DNA of 64,000 nucleotides, from contig NZ_SMKL01000001.1 of NCBI RefSeq assembly GCF_004348545.1, positions 124,001-188,000 of the forward strand. Direction: 5' to 3'. The notes below the pieces were generated by a model that saw only the letters and a list, made by a program, of their open reading frames with translations, was not told where the DNA came from and made no database searches. Each line of letters starts with the position of its first letter. Position 1 is the stretch's first letter. Made by a program: the position numbers and the translations under genes. The stretch comes from Jiangella ureilytica. GTDB lineage: Bacteria; Actinomycetota; Actinomycetes; Jiangellales; Jiangellaceae. This document shows positions 39,223 through 47,484 of the stretch, piece after piece.

Positions 39223-40076
39223 CCCGCGGTCCCGTCGGGGAGGCGGGCGACGACGGCGTACCCGGGTCCGTCCGGGCCCGCGTCCAGGGTGCCGCCGAGC
39301 GCCGTCACCCGCTCGCGCAGCCCGGCCAGGCCCTGCCCGGCACCGGGCCGCGGCTCCCAGCCGCCGGCGGGCCCCGCGTCGGCGACGGTCACGACGACCG
39401 ACCGGCCGTCGCGCCGCAGACGCACCCGCGCCCGGGTCGGCCCGGCGTGCCGCGCGGTGTTGCTCAGCGCCTCGCGGACGACCGCGCACACCGTCAGCTG
39501 CACTCCCGATGAGACGGCGCCGAGCCCGGCCGCGGCGTCGAGGGTCGCGTCGAGGCCGACGCCGCGTGCCGCCGCGACGACGTCGGGCAGGTCGGCGAGC
39601 GATGCCGCCGGCCGGAGCGCCGCGTCGGATCCGGGGGCGCGCAGGACGCTCAGCATGCGGCGCAGCTCGGTGGTGGTCTCGCGGCCGACGGCCTCGATGT
39701 CGGCCAGCGCGCTCGTCTGCTCCGCCGGCCCCTCCGGCCCGGTCAGCCTGGCGGCGACGGCGGCCCGGACGGTGATGAGGCCCAGCCCGTGCGACACGAG
39801 ATCGTGCAGGTCGGCGGCGATGCGCAGCCGCTCGGCCTGGGCCGCCCGCTCGCCGGCCCACGCCGCCAGCCGGTCCTCGTGGGCGCGGCGCTCGCGCCGG
39901 GTGCGCAGCACGGCCCACCCCGTCACCAGCACCGCGATGCCGACGACGACCAGCGGAAGCACCTGCGCCGTCGATCCCCGGACGCCGATGGTCATGAGCG
40001 CCGCGACCAGGAGCACGAGTGTCGCCCACGCCACCGGCCAGGCCCGCGAGCGCCAGGTCGGCCGGCCGGTCTCCAT
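39219..40076 (-). CDS. Sensor histidine kinase, HisKA_3 type
   Basis: This is a 285-residue membrane kinase. Two hydrophobic helices (about residues 14-31 and 37-57) anchor it with almost no extracellular loop. The dimerisation/phospho-acceptor motif is RIAADLHDLVSHGL (His91). The ATPase domain has VVREALSNTARHAGP (N box) and GQGLAGLRERVTALGG (G box). The short sensor suggests an intramembrane signal such as lipid state or cell-envelope stress. It is divergent from an ABC exporter, a common arrangement for export control. Confidence 0.93.
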   Translation of the reverse strand: METGRPTWRSRAWPVAWATLVLLVAALMTIGVRGSTAQVLPLVVVGIAVLVTGWAVLRTRRERRAHEDRLAAWAGERAAQAERLRIAADLHDLVSHGLGLITVRAAVAARLTGPEGPAEQTSALADIEAVGRETTTELRRMLSVLRAPGSDAALRPAASLADLPDVVAAARGVGLDATLDAAAGLGAVSSGVQLTVCAVVREALSNTARHAGPTRARVRLRRDGRSVVVTVADAGPAGGWEPRPGAGQGLAGLRERVTALGGTLDAGPDGPGYAVVARLPDGTAG

Positions 40077-40108
40077 GCCGCGAGTCTAGGGACGACGGCC
40101 GGGTCGCA

Positions 40109-40143
40109 CATCGGACCACGGTCCGAGCGACCGTGGCCCGATG
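40109..40143. promoter_or_regulatory. 35 bp palindromic operator between kinase and ABC exporter
   Basis: Arms CATCGGACCACGGTC (40109-40123) and GACCGTGGCCCGATG (40129-40143) are reverse complements with one mismatch and a five-base centre (CGAGC). The site lies 33 bases from each of the two divergent start codons (40076 and 40176). It is well placed for the co-encoded LuxR-type regulator to control both operons. Confidence 0.7.
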
Positions 40144-40175
40144 ACAACCCGGCTGTGCTCGGCTGACATGGGCGC

Positions 40176-40877
40176 ATGCTCACTTTCGACGATGTGGTGA
40201 AACGCCGCGGCGCCCGCGAGGTGCTCTCCGGCGTGACGTTCCGGGCCGAGCCGGGCCGGGTGACCGCCTTCCTCGGTCCGAACGGCGCCGGCAAGTCCTC
40301 GACGCTGCGGATCCTCCTCGGGCTGGACCGGCCGACGTCGGGCCGGGCGCTGGTGGACGGCCGTCCCTACCTCGCGTTGCGGCGGCCGCTGGGCGTGATC
40401 GGCTCGGTGCTGGACGGCTCGGGAGCGCACCGGTCCCGCTCGGCCCGCCAGCACCTGGCCTGGGTGGCCCGCAGCAACGGCATCCCGCGCCGCCGGGTCG
40501 GCGAGGTGCTGGAACAGGTCGGCCTGACCGACGCGGCGCGGGTGCGGGCCGGGCGGCTGTCGCTCGGGATGGGGCAGCGGCTCGGCCTGGCCGCCGCGCT
40601 GCTCGGCAAGCCGCGGGCGCTCGTGCTGGACGAGCCGGTGAACGGGCTGGACCCGGAGGGCATCCGGTGGATCCGCCGGCTGCTGCGCTCGCACGCCGAG
40701 GCCGGCGGGACGGTGCTGCTGTCCAGTCACCTCATGACCGAGGTCGCGGAGCTGGCCGACGACCTGGTCGTGATCGCCGCCGGGCAGGTCGTCGCCGCCG
40801 GGCCGCTGGACGCGGTCACCGCCGGGCACCCGACGCTGGAGGACGCGTTCTTCGCGCTGACGGGCGGTGCGTCGTGA
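40176..40877 (+). CDS. ABC-2 type exporter, ATP-binding subunit
   Basis: This is a 233-residue ATPase with Walker A GPNGAGKSS, signature LSLGMGQRLGLA, Walker B ALVLDEPVNGLDP and H-loop SSHLMTE. It resembles bacitracin/lantibiotic-type and general ABC-2 ATPases. It begins 99 bases from the divergent histidine kinase and overlaps the permease start. Its regulation by the adjacent two-component system is inferred from the shared palindrome. The substrate is unknown. Confidence 0.93.
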   Translation: MLTFDDVVKRRGAREVLSGVTFRAEPGRVTAFLGPNGAGKSSTLRILLGLDRPTSGRALVDGRPYLALRRPLGVIGSVLDGSGAHRSRSARQHLAWVARSNGIPRRRVGEVLEQVGLTDAARVRAGRLSLGMGQRLGLAAALLGKPRALVLDEPVNGLDPEGIRWIRRLLRSHAEAGGTVLLSSHLMTEVAELADDLVVIAAGQVVAAGPLDAVTAGHPTLEDAFFALTGGAS

Positions 40878-41614
40878 CCGCTGCTGTCGCCGGCGCCGTC
40901 GACGCCGTCGCCGCCGAGCTGCGCAAGGTGCTCACCCTGCCCGCCACGCTGGGCGCGCTGGTCGTGGCCGTGCTGGGTCCGGTCGCGCTGGCCGCGCTCA
41001 CCGCGTCGCAGAATCCGCGCGGCTCGGCGGCGGAGGCGGCGCTCGCCGCGGAGCCGCTGGTCATGGTCGGCGCGATCGTGCTGGGCGTCGTCGCCGTCAG
41101 CAGCGAGTACGGCGGCGGCCGGCAGATCGCCAGTACCTTCGCCGCGATGCCACGGCGTCCCGCCGTCCTGGCGGCGAAGGCCGCGGTGGTCGCCGTCCTG
41201 GTCGCGGCCGCGGCGGCCGCCGCGTTCCCGGCCGCGCTGCTCGCCGCTCGCCTGGTCGCCGGCCCCGGGCCGGATGCGGACGGCGTGCTGGGCCGCGCCG
41301 TCGGTGGCGGCGTCTACGCCGTCCTCACGGCGCTGATCGCGCTGGCGATCACCGTGTTCGCTCGCAGCGGCGTCGTTCCGCTGGTGGTGCTGGTCGCGAA
41401 CGGCTCGGTGGTGTCGGTGTCGTTCCTGCTGTACCAGGTGACCCCGCTCGCGCGGTACCTGCCGGACCTGGCCGGCATGCGGATGGTCGCCGGTGAGGAC
41501 CGGCTCGCGATCGACGACGCGCTGGCGCCGGTCGCCGGTGGGCTGGTCATGGCCGCATGGACGGCCGCGCTGCTCGCCGTCGCCGCCGTCGTGCTGGTCC
41601 GCCGCGACGCCTGA
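40874..41614 (+). CDS. ABC-2 type exporter, permease subunit
   Basis: This is a 246-residue membrane protein with about six helices ([59 protein letters not shown]; further pairs up to [19 protein letters not shown]). [17 protein letters not shown] is the conserved coupling region. GTG at 40874 overlaps the ATPase stop. It is presumably the membrane half of the exporter governed by the upstream two-component system. Confidence 0.85.
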   Translation: MTAAVAGAVDAVAAELRKVLTLPATLGALVVAVLGPVALAALTASQNPRGSAAEAALAAEPLVMVGAIVLGVVAVSSEYGGGRQIASTFAAMPRRPAVLAAKAAVVAVLVAAAAAAAFPAALLAARLVAGPGPDADGVLGRAVGGGVYAVLTALIALAITVFARSGVVPLVVLVANGSVVSVSFLLYQVTPLARYLPDLAGMRMVAGEDRLAIDDALAPVAGGLVMAAWTAALLAVAAVVLVRRDA

Positions 41615-41645
41615 CGGCTGCGCGGCTCGCGGAGGGCGCCCCCGA

Positions 41646-41770
41646 TAGGCTCCTGTCCCGTGATGGGTCGTGCACACCGGCGGCGAGCGGGGGCCGATGG
41701 CTCCCTCGAGCCGTCGGTCCGAGGCGGAGGACGGCAGATGGACGACAGCGCTCCATGCATGACCCATCAC
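41646..41770 (+). promoter_or_regulatory. Promoter plus long-range inverted repeat upstream of a HAD gene
   Basis: TAGGCT (41646-41651) is a -10-like box eight bases before GTG 41660. GTGATGGGTCGTGCA (41660-41674) and TGCATGACCCATCAC (41756-41770) are complementary over 15 bases with one mismatch, 81 bases apart. They would fold the 5' end of the RNA onto the region just before the HAD ribosome-binding site. Confidence 0.5.
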
Positions 41771-41782
41771 ATCGAGGTGTGA
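41660..41782 (+). CDS. Possible 40-residue leader peptide
   Basis: GTG at 41660 (or ATG at 41663) opens a 40-codon frame, [20 protein letters not shown] and onward. Its TGA shares its last base with the ATG of the HAD phosphatase gene. Both arms of the inverted repeat lie within it. The peptide is very Arg-rich at its N-terminus. It may be a translated upstream ORF that couples to the HAD gene. No homologue was recognised. Confidence 0.35.
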   Translation: MMGRAHRRRAGADGSLEPSVRGGGRQMDDSAPCMTHHIEV

Positions 41783-42432
41783 TGGTGGTGCTCACGGCGG
41801 AAGCGATCCTGCTCGACCTCGACGGGACGCTGGTCGACTCGACCGACTCCATCGCGCGCTGCTGGCTGCGCTGGTGCCGGCAGTTCGAGATCGACCCCGC
41901 GCGACTGGCCGACGCCCACGGTCGCACCACGGCCGACATCGTCGCCGATCTGCTGCCCGGTCACCGGGTGGCGGCCGCGATGGCCCGCATCGACGAGCTC
42001 GAGATCGACGACGCCGGCACCGTCCGGCCCATGCCCGGCGCGGCTGAGCTGCTGGCCGCGATCCCGCCCGAGCGCCGCGCCGTCGTCACCTCCGGCAACG
42101 CCGTCCTGGCGGCGGCCCGCATGAGCGCCGCCGGGCTGCCCGCTCCCGCCGTCGTCGTCACCGCCGACGACGTCATCCGCGGCAAGCCGCACCCGGAGCC
42201 GTACCTGCTCGGTGCCGAGCGGCTCGGGTTCGAGCCCGCCCAGTGCCTCGTGGTCGAGGACGCGCCCAGCGGCATCGCGGCGGCCCGTGCGGCCGGCATG
42301 GCCGTGCTCGGCATCGCGTCCACGCACGAGGCGCGCCAGCTCGAGGCCGACCTCATCGCCGGCACGCCGGCGCAGGTACGGGTGCAGGTCGACGGAACCG
42401 GCCCGCTCCTGATCGGCGTCGAAACGCCGTGA
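41782..42432 (+). CDS. HAD-superfamily phosphatase (subfamily IA)
   Basis: This 216-residue phosphatase is of the beta-phosphoglucomutase/sugar-phosphatase type. Motif I is [11 protein letters not shown], with nucleophile and acid Asp. Motif II is the serine/threonine of VVTSGNA, motif III the Lys of [12 protein letters not shown] and motif [19 protein letters not shown]. It probably acts on a small phosphorylated metabolite, as family members such as glycerol-3- or 2-deoxyglucose-6-phosphatase do. ATG at 41782 has GAGGTG upstream. It overlaps the next gene by four bases. Confidence 0.9.
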   Translation: MVVLTAEAILLDLDGTLVDSTDSIARCWLRWCRQFEIDPARLADAHGRTTADIVADLLPGHRVAAAMARIDELEIDDAGTVRPMPGAAELLAAIPPERRAVVTSGNAVLAAARMSAAGLPAPAVVVTADDVIRGKPHPEPYLLGAERLGFEPAQCLVVEDAPSGIAAARAAGMAVLGIASTHEARQLEADLIAGTPAQVRVQVDGTGPLLIGVETP

Positions 42433-43568
42433 CAAGGCCGCCCGTGGACGCCGCGCTCGTCCAGCACCAGCCGTGGAGCCGGCAGCAGCGCCGCCGCGTC
42501 TTCTGGCCGGTCCTCGGCCTGGTCGCGGCCGCCATCTGCGCCGTCGTCGTGGTCGGGCTGGCGGTGGGCGACCTCGCGCCGTCCACCGTCGCCACCGCCA
42601 CGCTGTTCGCGCTGCTGCCGGTCGTCGTGGTGGTCGGGGCGTTCCTGTGGCTGGACCGCTGGGAGCCCGAGCCGGGCCGGATCATGCTGGCGGCGTTCCT
42701 GTGGGGCGGCGGCGTGGCGACGCTGGGCGCGCTGGTGGTGAACTCCGTCGTCGCCGTCACCTACGGCGAGTACACGTCGTCAGTGGTCAGCGCCCCGTTC
42801 GCCGAAGAGGCGCTGAAGGGCGCGTTCCTGGTCGGCCTGCTCTGGCGGCAGCGGCACGAGCTGGACGGGCTGGTCGACGGCATCGTCTACGCCGGGCTCG
42901 TGGCGGCCGGGTTCGCGTTCGTCGAGAACATTCTCTACCTGGGCCGGGCGTTCGACACCGACTCGTTCGACGGCTACACGGTGTTCGTCGTGCGCGGCGT
43001 GTTCTCGCCGTTCGCGCACCCGCTGTTCACGGTCTTCATCGGCATCGCCGTGGGCATCGCGGCGCAGCGGAGGTCGGTGGCGGCGCGGGTCGTGCTGCCG
43101 TTCCTCGGGTACCTGTTGGCGGCCGGGCTGCACGCACTGTGGAACGCGTCGGCGCTCTGGGACGACCGCGGCCGCGGCTTCATCGCCGTCTACGTCGTCG
43201 TCATGGTGCCGCTGTTCGCCGGCATGCTCGGCATCGCGCTCTGGCAGCGCCGCCGCGAACAGCGCGTCATCGCGGCCCGGCTGGGCGAGTTCGTGCAGGC
43301 CGGCTGGATCCCGTGGTACGAGCTCGACCTGCTGTCGACCATGCGCAGCCGGCGGCGCTGGAGCACCGCCATGAAGACCCAGTACGGGCGCGACGCCGCC
43401 CGCGCCGTCCGCGACTACCAGGGCGCCGTCACCGAGCTCGCCTTCCTCGTCACCCGGCTGCGCCACGCCGAGGCGGACGAGCAGGCCGACCCGCGGCTGG
43501 CCGAGCTGCTGTCCGCCGTCACCCGGACCCGCGCCCGAGCCGTCGCCCTGACCAGCACCGGACGGTGA
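42429..43568 (+). CDS. PrsW-family intramembrane metalloprotease
   Basis: This is a 379-residue polytopic membrane protein. [19 protein letters not shown] has the EExxK motif, [12 protein letters not shown] the FxxxEN motif, and [15 protein letters not shown] and AAGLHALWN supply histidines of the PrsW/CAAX-like site. PrsW in Bacillus cleaves an anti-sigma factor, while many actinobacterial members are uncharacterised. The C-terminal third is a soluble helical region ([27 protein letters not shown]). GTG at 42429 overlaps the HAD stop. Confidence 0.88.
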   Translation: MTRPPVDAALVQHQPWSRQQRRRVFWPVLGLVAAAICAVVVVGLAVGDLAPSTVATATLFALLPVVVVVGAFLWLDRWEPEPGRIMLAAFLWGGGVATLGALVVNSVVAVTYGEYTSSVVSAPFAEEALKGAFLVGLLWRQRHELDGLVDGIVYAGLVAAGFAFVENILYLGRAFDTDSFDGYTVFVVRGVFSPFAHPLFTVFIGIAVGIAAQRRSVAARVVLPFLGYLLAAGLHALWNASALWDDRGRGFIAVYVVVMVPLFAGMLGIALWQRRREQRVIAARLGEFVQAGWIPWYELDLLSTMRSRRRWSTAMKTQYGRDAARAVRDYQGAVTELAFLVTRLRHAEADEQADPRLAELLSAVTRTRARAVALTSTGR

Positions 43569-43598
43569 GGCAGGTCGGTCCGCGGGGTCGGATCACGG

Positions 43599-43604
43599 TA
43601 GCCT
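43599..43604 (+). promoter_or_regulatory. Putative leaderless -10 of dapA
   Basis: TAGCCT lies exactly six bases before the dapA ATG at 43611. No Shine-Dalgarno sequence is present, so the transcript probably begins at the start codon. Confidence 0.55.
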
Positions 43605-43610
43605 TTGTCC

Positions 43611-44543
43611 ATGCCTGACGAGCTCTTCACCCTCGCCGCCGCCACCACGGGTGCGCCGGCGGCCGCACCGTTCGGCCGCACGTCGGTCGCCATGGTCACG
43701 CCGTTCCTCGACGACGGCGGCCTCGACCTCGAGGGCAGCGCCGCGCTGGCGGAGAAGCTCGTGAACGACGGCTGCGACGGCCTCGTGGTCAGCGGCACCA
43801 CCGGTGAGAGCCCCACCACGTCCGACGCCGAGAAGGACCACCTCCTGCGGGCCGTGCTCGAGGCCGTCGGCTCGCGCGCCCACGTCGTCGCCGGCGTCGG
43901 CACCAACGACACCCGCCACACCAGCGAGCTCGCGCAGGCCGCCCAGAAGGCGGGCGCCCACGGGCTGCTGCTGGTCACGCCGTACTACAGCCGGCCGCCG
44001 CAAGAGGCGCTGTACCAGCACTTCGTCGCCGTCGCGTCGGCCACCGACCTGCCGGTCATGCTCTACGACATCCCCGTCCGCACCGGGGTGCCCATCGCCA
44101 CCGAGACGCTGCTCCGGCTGGCCGAGCACGACCGCATCGTCGCCGTCAAGGACGCCAAGGGCGACGTGTTCGCGTCGTCCGAGGTCATCGCCCGCACCGG
44201 GCTGGCCTACTACTCCGGCGACGACGCCCTCAACCTCGCGCTGCTCACGCACGGCGCCGTCGGCGTGGTGAGCGTGGTCGGCCACGTGGCCGCCGCCCAG
44301 TACGCCCAGATGATCCGCGCCGTCGACTCCGGCGACCTGCGGCGGGCGCTCGACCTGCACCGTCAGGTCATCCCGGCCGTGCGCGGCATCATGACCCGAA
44401 CTCAAGGAGCCATCATGGCCAAGGCCGCCGTCCAGCACCTGGGCGTGATCCGGCACCGCACGGTCCGCTCGCCCCTCATCCCCGCCACCGACGAGCAGGT
44501 CGCGCTGCTGCGCGCCGACCTCGCCGAGGCGGGGCTCGCATGA
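43611..44543 (+). CDS. dapA: 4-hydroxy-tetrahydrodipicolinate synthase
   Basis: DapA condenses pyruvate with aspartate semialdehyde, the first committed step to diaminopimelate and lysine. The 310-residue TIM barrel shows VSGTTGESPTTSDAEKDHLL near the N-terminus, the substrate/Tyr region LLVTPYYSRPPQEALYQHF, and the Schiff-base lysine in RIVAVKDAKGD (about Lys180). It is transcribed with rnj, whose ATG overlaps its stop (ATGA). The dapA-rnj pair is conserved in actinobacteria; thyX, often just upstream, is absent here. Confidence 0.96.
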   Translation: MPDELFTLAAATTGAPAAAPFGRTSVAMVTPFLDDGGLDLEGSAALAEKLVNDGCDGLVVSGTTGESPTTSDAEKDHLLRAVLEAVGSRAHVVAGVGTNDTRHTSELAQAAQKAGAHGLLLVTPYYSRPPQEALYQHFVAVASATDLPVMLYDIPVRTGVPIATETLLRLAEHDRIVAVKDAKGDVFASSEVIARTGLAYYSGDDALNLALLTHGAVGVVSVVGHVAAAQYAQMIRAVDSGDLRRALDLHRQVIPAVRGIMTRTQGAIMAKAAVQHLGVIRHRTVRSPLIPATDEQVALLRADLAEAGLA

Positions 44544-46228
44544 GCCACCCGCACCCCGAGCTCACCACGCCCCCTCCGCTCGCCCCCGGCGCGCTGCGTC
44601 TCGTCCCGCTGGGCGGGCTGGGCGAGGTCGGCCGCAACATGACGGTGTTCGAGCACGGCGGGCGGCTGCTGATCGTCGACTGCGGCGTGCTGTTCCCCGA
44701 GGACAACCAGCCCGGCGTCGACCTGATCCTGCCCGACTTCGAGTACATCCGCGACCGCCTCGACGACGTCGAGGCCATCGTCCTCACGCACGGGCACGAG
44801 GACCACATCGGCGCCGTGCCGTTCCTGCTCCGCGAGAAGCAGGACATCCCCGTCGTCGGCTCCCGGCTCACCCTCGCGCTGGTCGAGGCGAAGCTCAAGG
44901 AGCACCGCATCGACGCCTACCAGCTGCAGGTCAAGGAGGGGCAGACGGAGCGGTTCGGGCCGTTCGAGGTCGAGTTCCTCGCCGTCAACCACTCCATCCC
45001 CGACGCGCTGGCGCTGGCCATCCGCACCCCGGCCGGCGTCGTGCTGCACACGGGCGACTTCAAGATGGACCAGCTGCCGCTCGACGGCCGGCTCACCGAC
45101 CTCAACGGCTTCGCCCGGCTCGGCGACGCCGGCGTCGACCTGTTCATGGTCGACTCCACCAACGCCGAGGTGCCCGGCTTCACGCCGCACGAGCGCGACA
45201 TCGCCGACGTCCTCGACGGCGTCTTCGCCCGGGCGCCGCGGCGCGTCGTCGTCGCCTCGTTCGCCAGCCACGTCCACCGCGTGCAGCAGGTGCTCGACGT
45301 CGCCGTCGCGCACGGCCGCAAGGTGGCGTTCGTCGGCCGCTCCATGGTCCGCAACATGGGCATCGCCCGCGACCTCGGCTACCTCACCATCCCCGGCGGC
45401 ACTCTGGTCGACCTCAAGTCGATCGACAACCTCCCGCCCGAAGAGGTCGTGCTCATGTCCACCGGGTCGCAGGGCGAGCCCATGGCGGCGCTGTCGCGCA
45501 TCGCCAACCGCGACCACCCGGCCATCCGCATCGAGCAGGGCGACGTCGTCGTGCTGGCCTCCTCGCTCATCCCGGGCAACGAGAACGCCGTCGGACGCGT
45601 CATCAACGGCCTCACCCGCGAGGGCGCCACCGTCGTGCACAAGGGCAACGCCAAGGTGCACACCTCCGGCCACGCGTCGGCCGGCGAGCTCCTGTTCGTG
45701 TACAACCTGGTCAAGCCGCGCAACGTCATGCCCATCCACGGCGAGACGCGGCACCTGTTCGCCAACGCCGACATCGCGGTGGCCGCCGGGGTGCCGCGCG
45801 AGCGGGTCGCGCTGGCCGAGGACGGCGTCGTCGTCGACCTCGTCGACGGTGTCGCCAAGGTGGTCGGCGCGGTTCCGTGCGGCTACGTCTACGTCGACGG
45901 CTCCAACGTCGGCGGCGTCGCCGAGGCGTCGCTCAAGGACCGGCGCATCCTCGGCGAAGAGGGCTTCATCTCCGTCGTCGTGGTGGTCGACTCCGTCACC
46001 GGCAAGGTCACCGGCGGTCCCGAGATCCACGCGCGCGGCTTCGCCGAGGACGAGAGCGTCTTCGACGACATCCGGCCCGAGCTGATCACGGCCCTGGAGA
46101 AGGCGGCCGAGGGCGGCAACGCCGACACCTACCAGCTGCAGCAGACGGTCCGCCGCACCATCGGCCGCTGGGTCGGCGGCCGCCTGCGCCGCCGCCCCAT
46201 GATCATCCCGGTGGTCGTCGAGTCGTAG
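44540..46228 (+). CDS. rnj: Ribonuclease J
   Basis: RNase J is a metallo-beta-lactamase/beta-CASP ribonuclease with 5'-3' exonuclease and endonuclease activity in mRNA decay and rRNA maturation. The 562-residue protein has the zinc motif LTHGHEDHIGAVPF (from His84), a further His in HTGDFKMDQ, and beta-CASP features FASHVHRVQQ and HTSGHASAGEL. MPIHGETRHLFANADIA is the C-terminal ligand region. A large palindrome just after the stop is a likely terminator. Confidence 0.96.
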   Translation: MSHPHPELTTPPPLAPGALRLVPLGGLGEVGRNMTVFEHGGRLLIVDCGVLFPEDNQPGVDLILPDFEYIRDRLDDVEAIVLTHGHEDHIGAVPFLLREKQDIPVVGSRLTLALVEAKLKEHRIDAYQLQVKEGQTERFGPFEVEFLAVNHSIPDALALAIRTPAGVVLHTGDFKMDQLPLDGRLTDLNGFARLGDAGVDLFMVDSTNAEVPGFTPHERDIADVLDGVFARAPRRVVVASFASHVHRVQQVLDVAVAHGRKVAFVGRSMVRNMGIARDLGYLTIPGGTLVDLKSIDNLPPEEVVLMSTGSQGEPMAALSRIANRDHPAIRIEQGDVVVLASSLIPGNENAVGRVINGLTREGATVVHKGNAKVHTSGHASAGELLFVYNLVKPRNVMPIHGETRHLFANADIAVAAGVPRERVALAEDGVVVDLVDGVAKVVGAVPCGYVYVDGSNVGGVAEASLKDRRILGEEGFISVVVVVDSVTGKVTGGPEIHARGFAEDESVFDDIRPELITALEKAAEGGNADTYQLQQTVRRTIGRWVGGRLRRRPMIIPVVVES

Positions 46229-46236
46229 GCCCCGGC

Positions 46237-46294
46237 CGCGGATGGTTGAGGGATTCGTGTCGCCAGGGCGGCACCGATCCCTCAACCATCCGCG
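46237..46294. terminator. Perfect 18 bp hairpin between convergent genes
   Basis: CGCGGATGGTTGAGGGAT (46237-46254) and its exact complement (46277-46294) flank a 22-base loop that can itself pair further. It lies between the rnj stop and the stop of the convergent SRPBCC gene. No U tract is present. It is best read as a bidirectional terminator or transcript-end stabiliser. Confidence 0.75.
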
Positions 46295-46295
46295 C

Positions 46296-46736
46296 TCACG
46301 CGGCAGCGGCGGCGTCGCCGAGGGCGGCGACGATGCGCCGCCAGCCGTTGCCCATGATGGTCCGCGAGCGCTGGGCGGCTGGGGAGTCCGGATCGAAGCC
46401 GCGGTGGGTGAAGAGCAGCCGGGTGCCGCGGCCCTCGGGGCGCAGTGCGAAGCTCACCACCCAGCCCGACGGCTCGGCGGCCGCGGCGTCGTCCCAGCTG
46501 AAGCTGATCAGTTCCGGCTCGACCAGCTCCAGCACCTCGCAGGCGACGGTGCCGGAGAAGCCGACCGCCTCGATCGGCTTGGCGGCCAGGCTGAACCGGG
46601 CCCCGACCCGCGGCTCGAACCCGTCCGGGCGCATCAGCCAGCGGGCCATCAGGTCCGGCGTCGTCAGCGCGTGCCAGACCAGCGCCGGCGGGTGCGGATA
46701 GAACTGGTCCAGCTCGATCGACGTCCGCTCGCTCAC
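46296..46736 (-). CDS. SRPBCC (START/AHSA1-like) domain protein
   Basis: This is a 146-residue protein of the AHSA1-type helix-grip fold. IELDQFYPHPPALVWHALTTPDLMARWLM and SFALRPEGRGTRLLFTHRGF are typical. GTG at 46736 overlaps the ArsR stop (GTGA). ArsR-SRPBCC pairs are common in actinobacteria, and the SRPBCC partner probably binds a small hydrophobic ligand. It is third in the VOC-ArsR-SRPBCC operon. Confidence 0.88.
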   Translation of the reverse strand: MSERTSIELDQFYPHPPALVWHALTTPDLMARWLMRPDGFEPRVGARFSLAAKPIEAVGFSGTVACEVLELVEPELISFSWDDAAAAEPSGWVVSFALRPEGRGTRLLFTHRGFDPDSPAAQRSRTIMGNGWRRIVAALGDAAAAA

Positions 46737-47080
46737 GTCCCCGCACCGTCGCCCAGGTCGTCGAGTACGTCGCCGAGGTCGGTGAGCCGGGCCCGCCAGT
46801 ACCGCTCGTACGGCGACAGCCAGTCGCGCACGCCGACCAGCGGCTCGGCGTGCACGGCGTAGTAGCGGTGCCGGCCACGCTGCTCTTCGCGGACGAGGTC
46901 GGTGTCGCGCAGGACGCGCAGGTGCTCCGAGACGCTCGGCCGGGCCATGTCGAAGCGCTCGGCGATGTCCTGGACCGTCTGCTCGCCGTCGAGCAGCAGG
47001 TCGAGGATGTCGCGGCGGGTCGGGTTGGCCAGCGCACCGAACAGCCGGTCGGCGCCGGAGGTCTTGCCTCGGACCGGCAC
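46733..47080 (-). CDS. ArsR-family transcriptional regulator
   Basis: This is a 115-residue winged-helix repressor. FGALANPTRRDILDLLLDGEQTVQDIAERFDMARPSVSEHLRVLRDTDLV carries the helix-turn-helix. It lacks the CxC metal-binding motif of metal sensors, so a non-metal signal is likely. It is in the middle of a three-gene operon. The operator in the promoter at 47460-47477 is the expected binding site for autoregulation. Confidence 0.92.
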   Translation of the reverse strand: MPVRGKTSGADRLFGALANPTRRDILDLLLDGEQTVQDIAERFDMARPSVSEHLRVLRDTDLVREEQRGRHRYYAVHAEPLVGVRDWLSPYERYWRARLTDLGDVLDDLGDGAGT

Positions 47081-47083
47081 CGC

Positions 47084-47446
47084 TCAGACCGCCGCGGACA
47101 GCACGTACCCGTTGCCGTCCGGGTCGGTGAACGTGGCCTGGCGTCCCCAGGGCAGCTCGTCGGGGCCGACGACGGTGACACCGGCCGATCGCAGCCGGGC
47201 CACGTCGGCGTCGAGGTCGGACGAGGCCAGGATGGTGCCGGCCGAGGAGCCGGCGGTGGCGCCGGGGAACGGACGGTGCAGCACGATGGCCGTCGCCGCA
47301 CCGGGCGGCGCGACCTCGAGCCAGCGGTTGTCGCCCATGGTGACGTCGGCGCGGACCTCGAAGCCGAGCACGCCGACGTAGAAGGACCGGGCCCGCTCCT
47401 GGTCGTCGACGAACACCGTCAGCGTCTGGATCTGTGTCAGGCTCAT
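47084..47446 (-). CDS. VOC (glyoxalase/bleomycin-resistance fold) protein
   Basis: This is a 120-residue vicinal-oxygen-chelate protein. It starts with QIQTLTVFVDDQERARSFYVGVLGFEVR and ends with WGRQATFTDPDGNGYVLS, the standard paired beta-alpha-beta-beta-beta modules. Such proteins bind or modify small molecules; the ligand here is unknown. It is first in the ArsR operon, three bases before arsR, and seems to be transcribed with almost no leader. Confidence 0.88.
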   Translation of the reverse strand: MSLTQIQTLTVFVDDQERARSFYVGVLGFEVRADVTMGDNRWLEVAPPGAATAIVLHRPFPGATAGSSAGTILASSDLDADVARLRSAGVTVVGPDELPWGRQATFTDPDGNGYVLSAAV

Positions 47447-47453
47447 GCACGGA

Positions 47454-47483
47454 ACTATAGGTAGGAAAAAACCTACGCGTCAA
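47454..47483 (-). promoter_or_regulatory. Complete promoter with embedded operator for the VOC-ArsR operon
   Basis: Reading the minus strand, TTGACG (47478-47483) and TATAGT (47454-47459) are separated by 18 bases. The spacer contains GTAGG-TTTTTT-CCTAC, a perfect 5 bp inverted repeat between the -35 and -10 boxes. The ATG follows seven bases after the -10. This is a classic repressor site; the co-encoded ArsR is the natural candidate. Confidence 0.75.
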
Positions 47484-47484
47484 C

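Noticed and set aside
38539-40076. Defence or toxin system next to the paa operon
   Set aside because: The genes are an ordinary sensor kinase and response regulator with all standard motifs.
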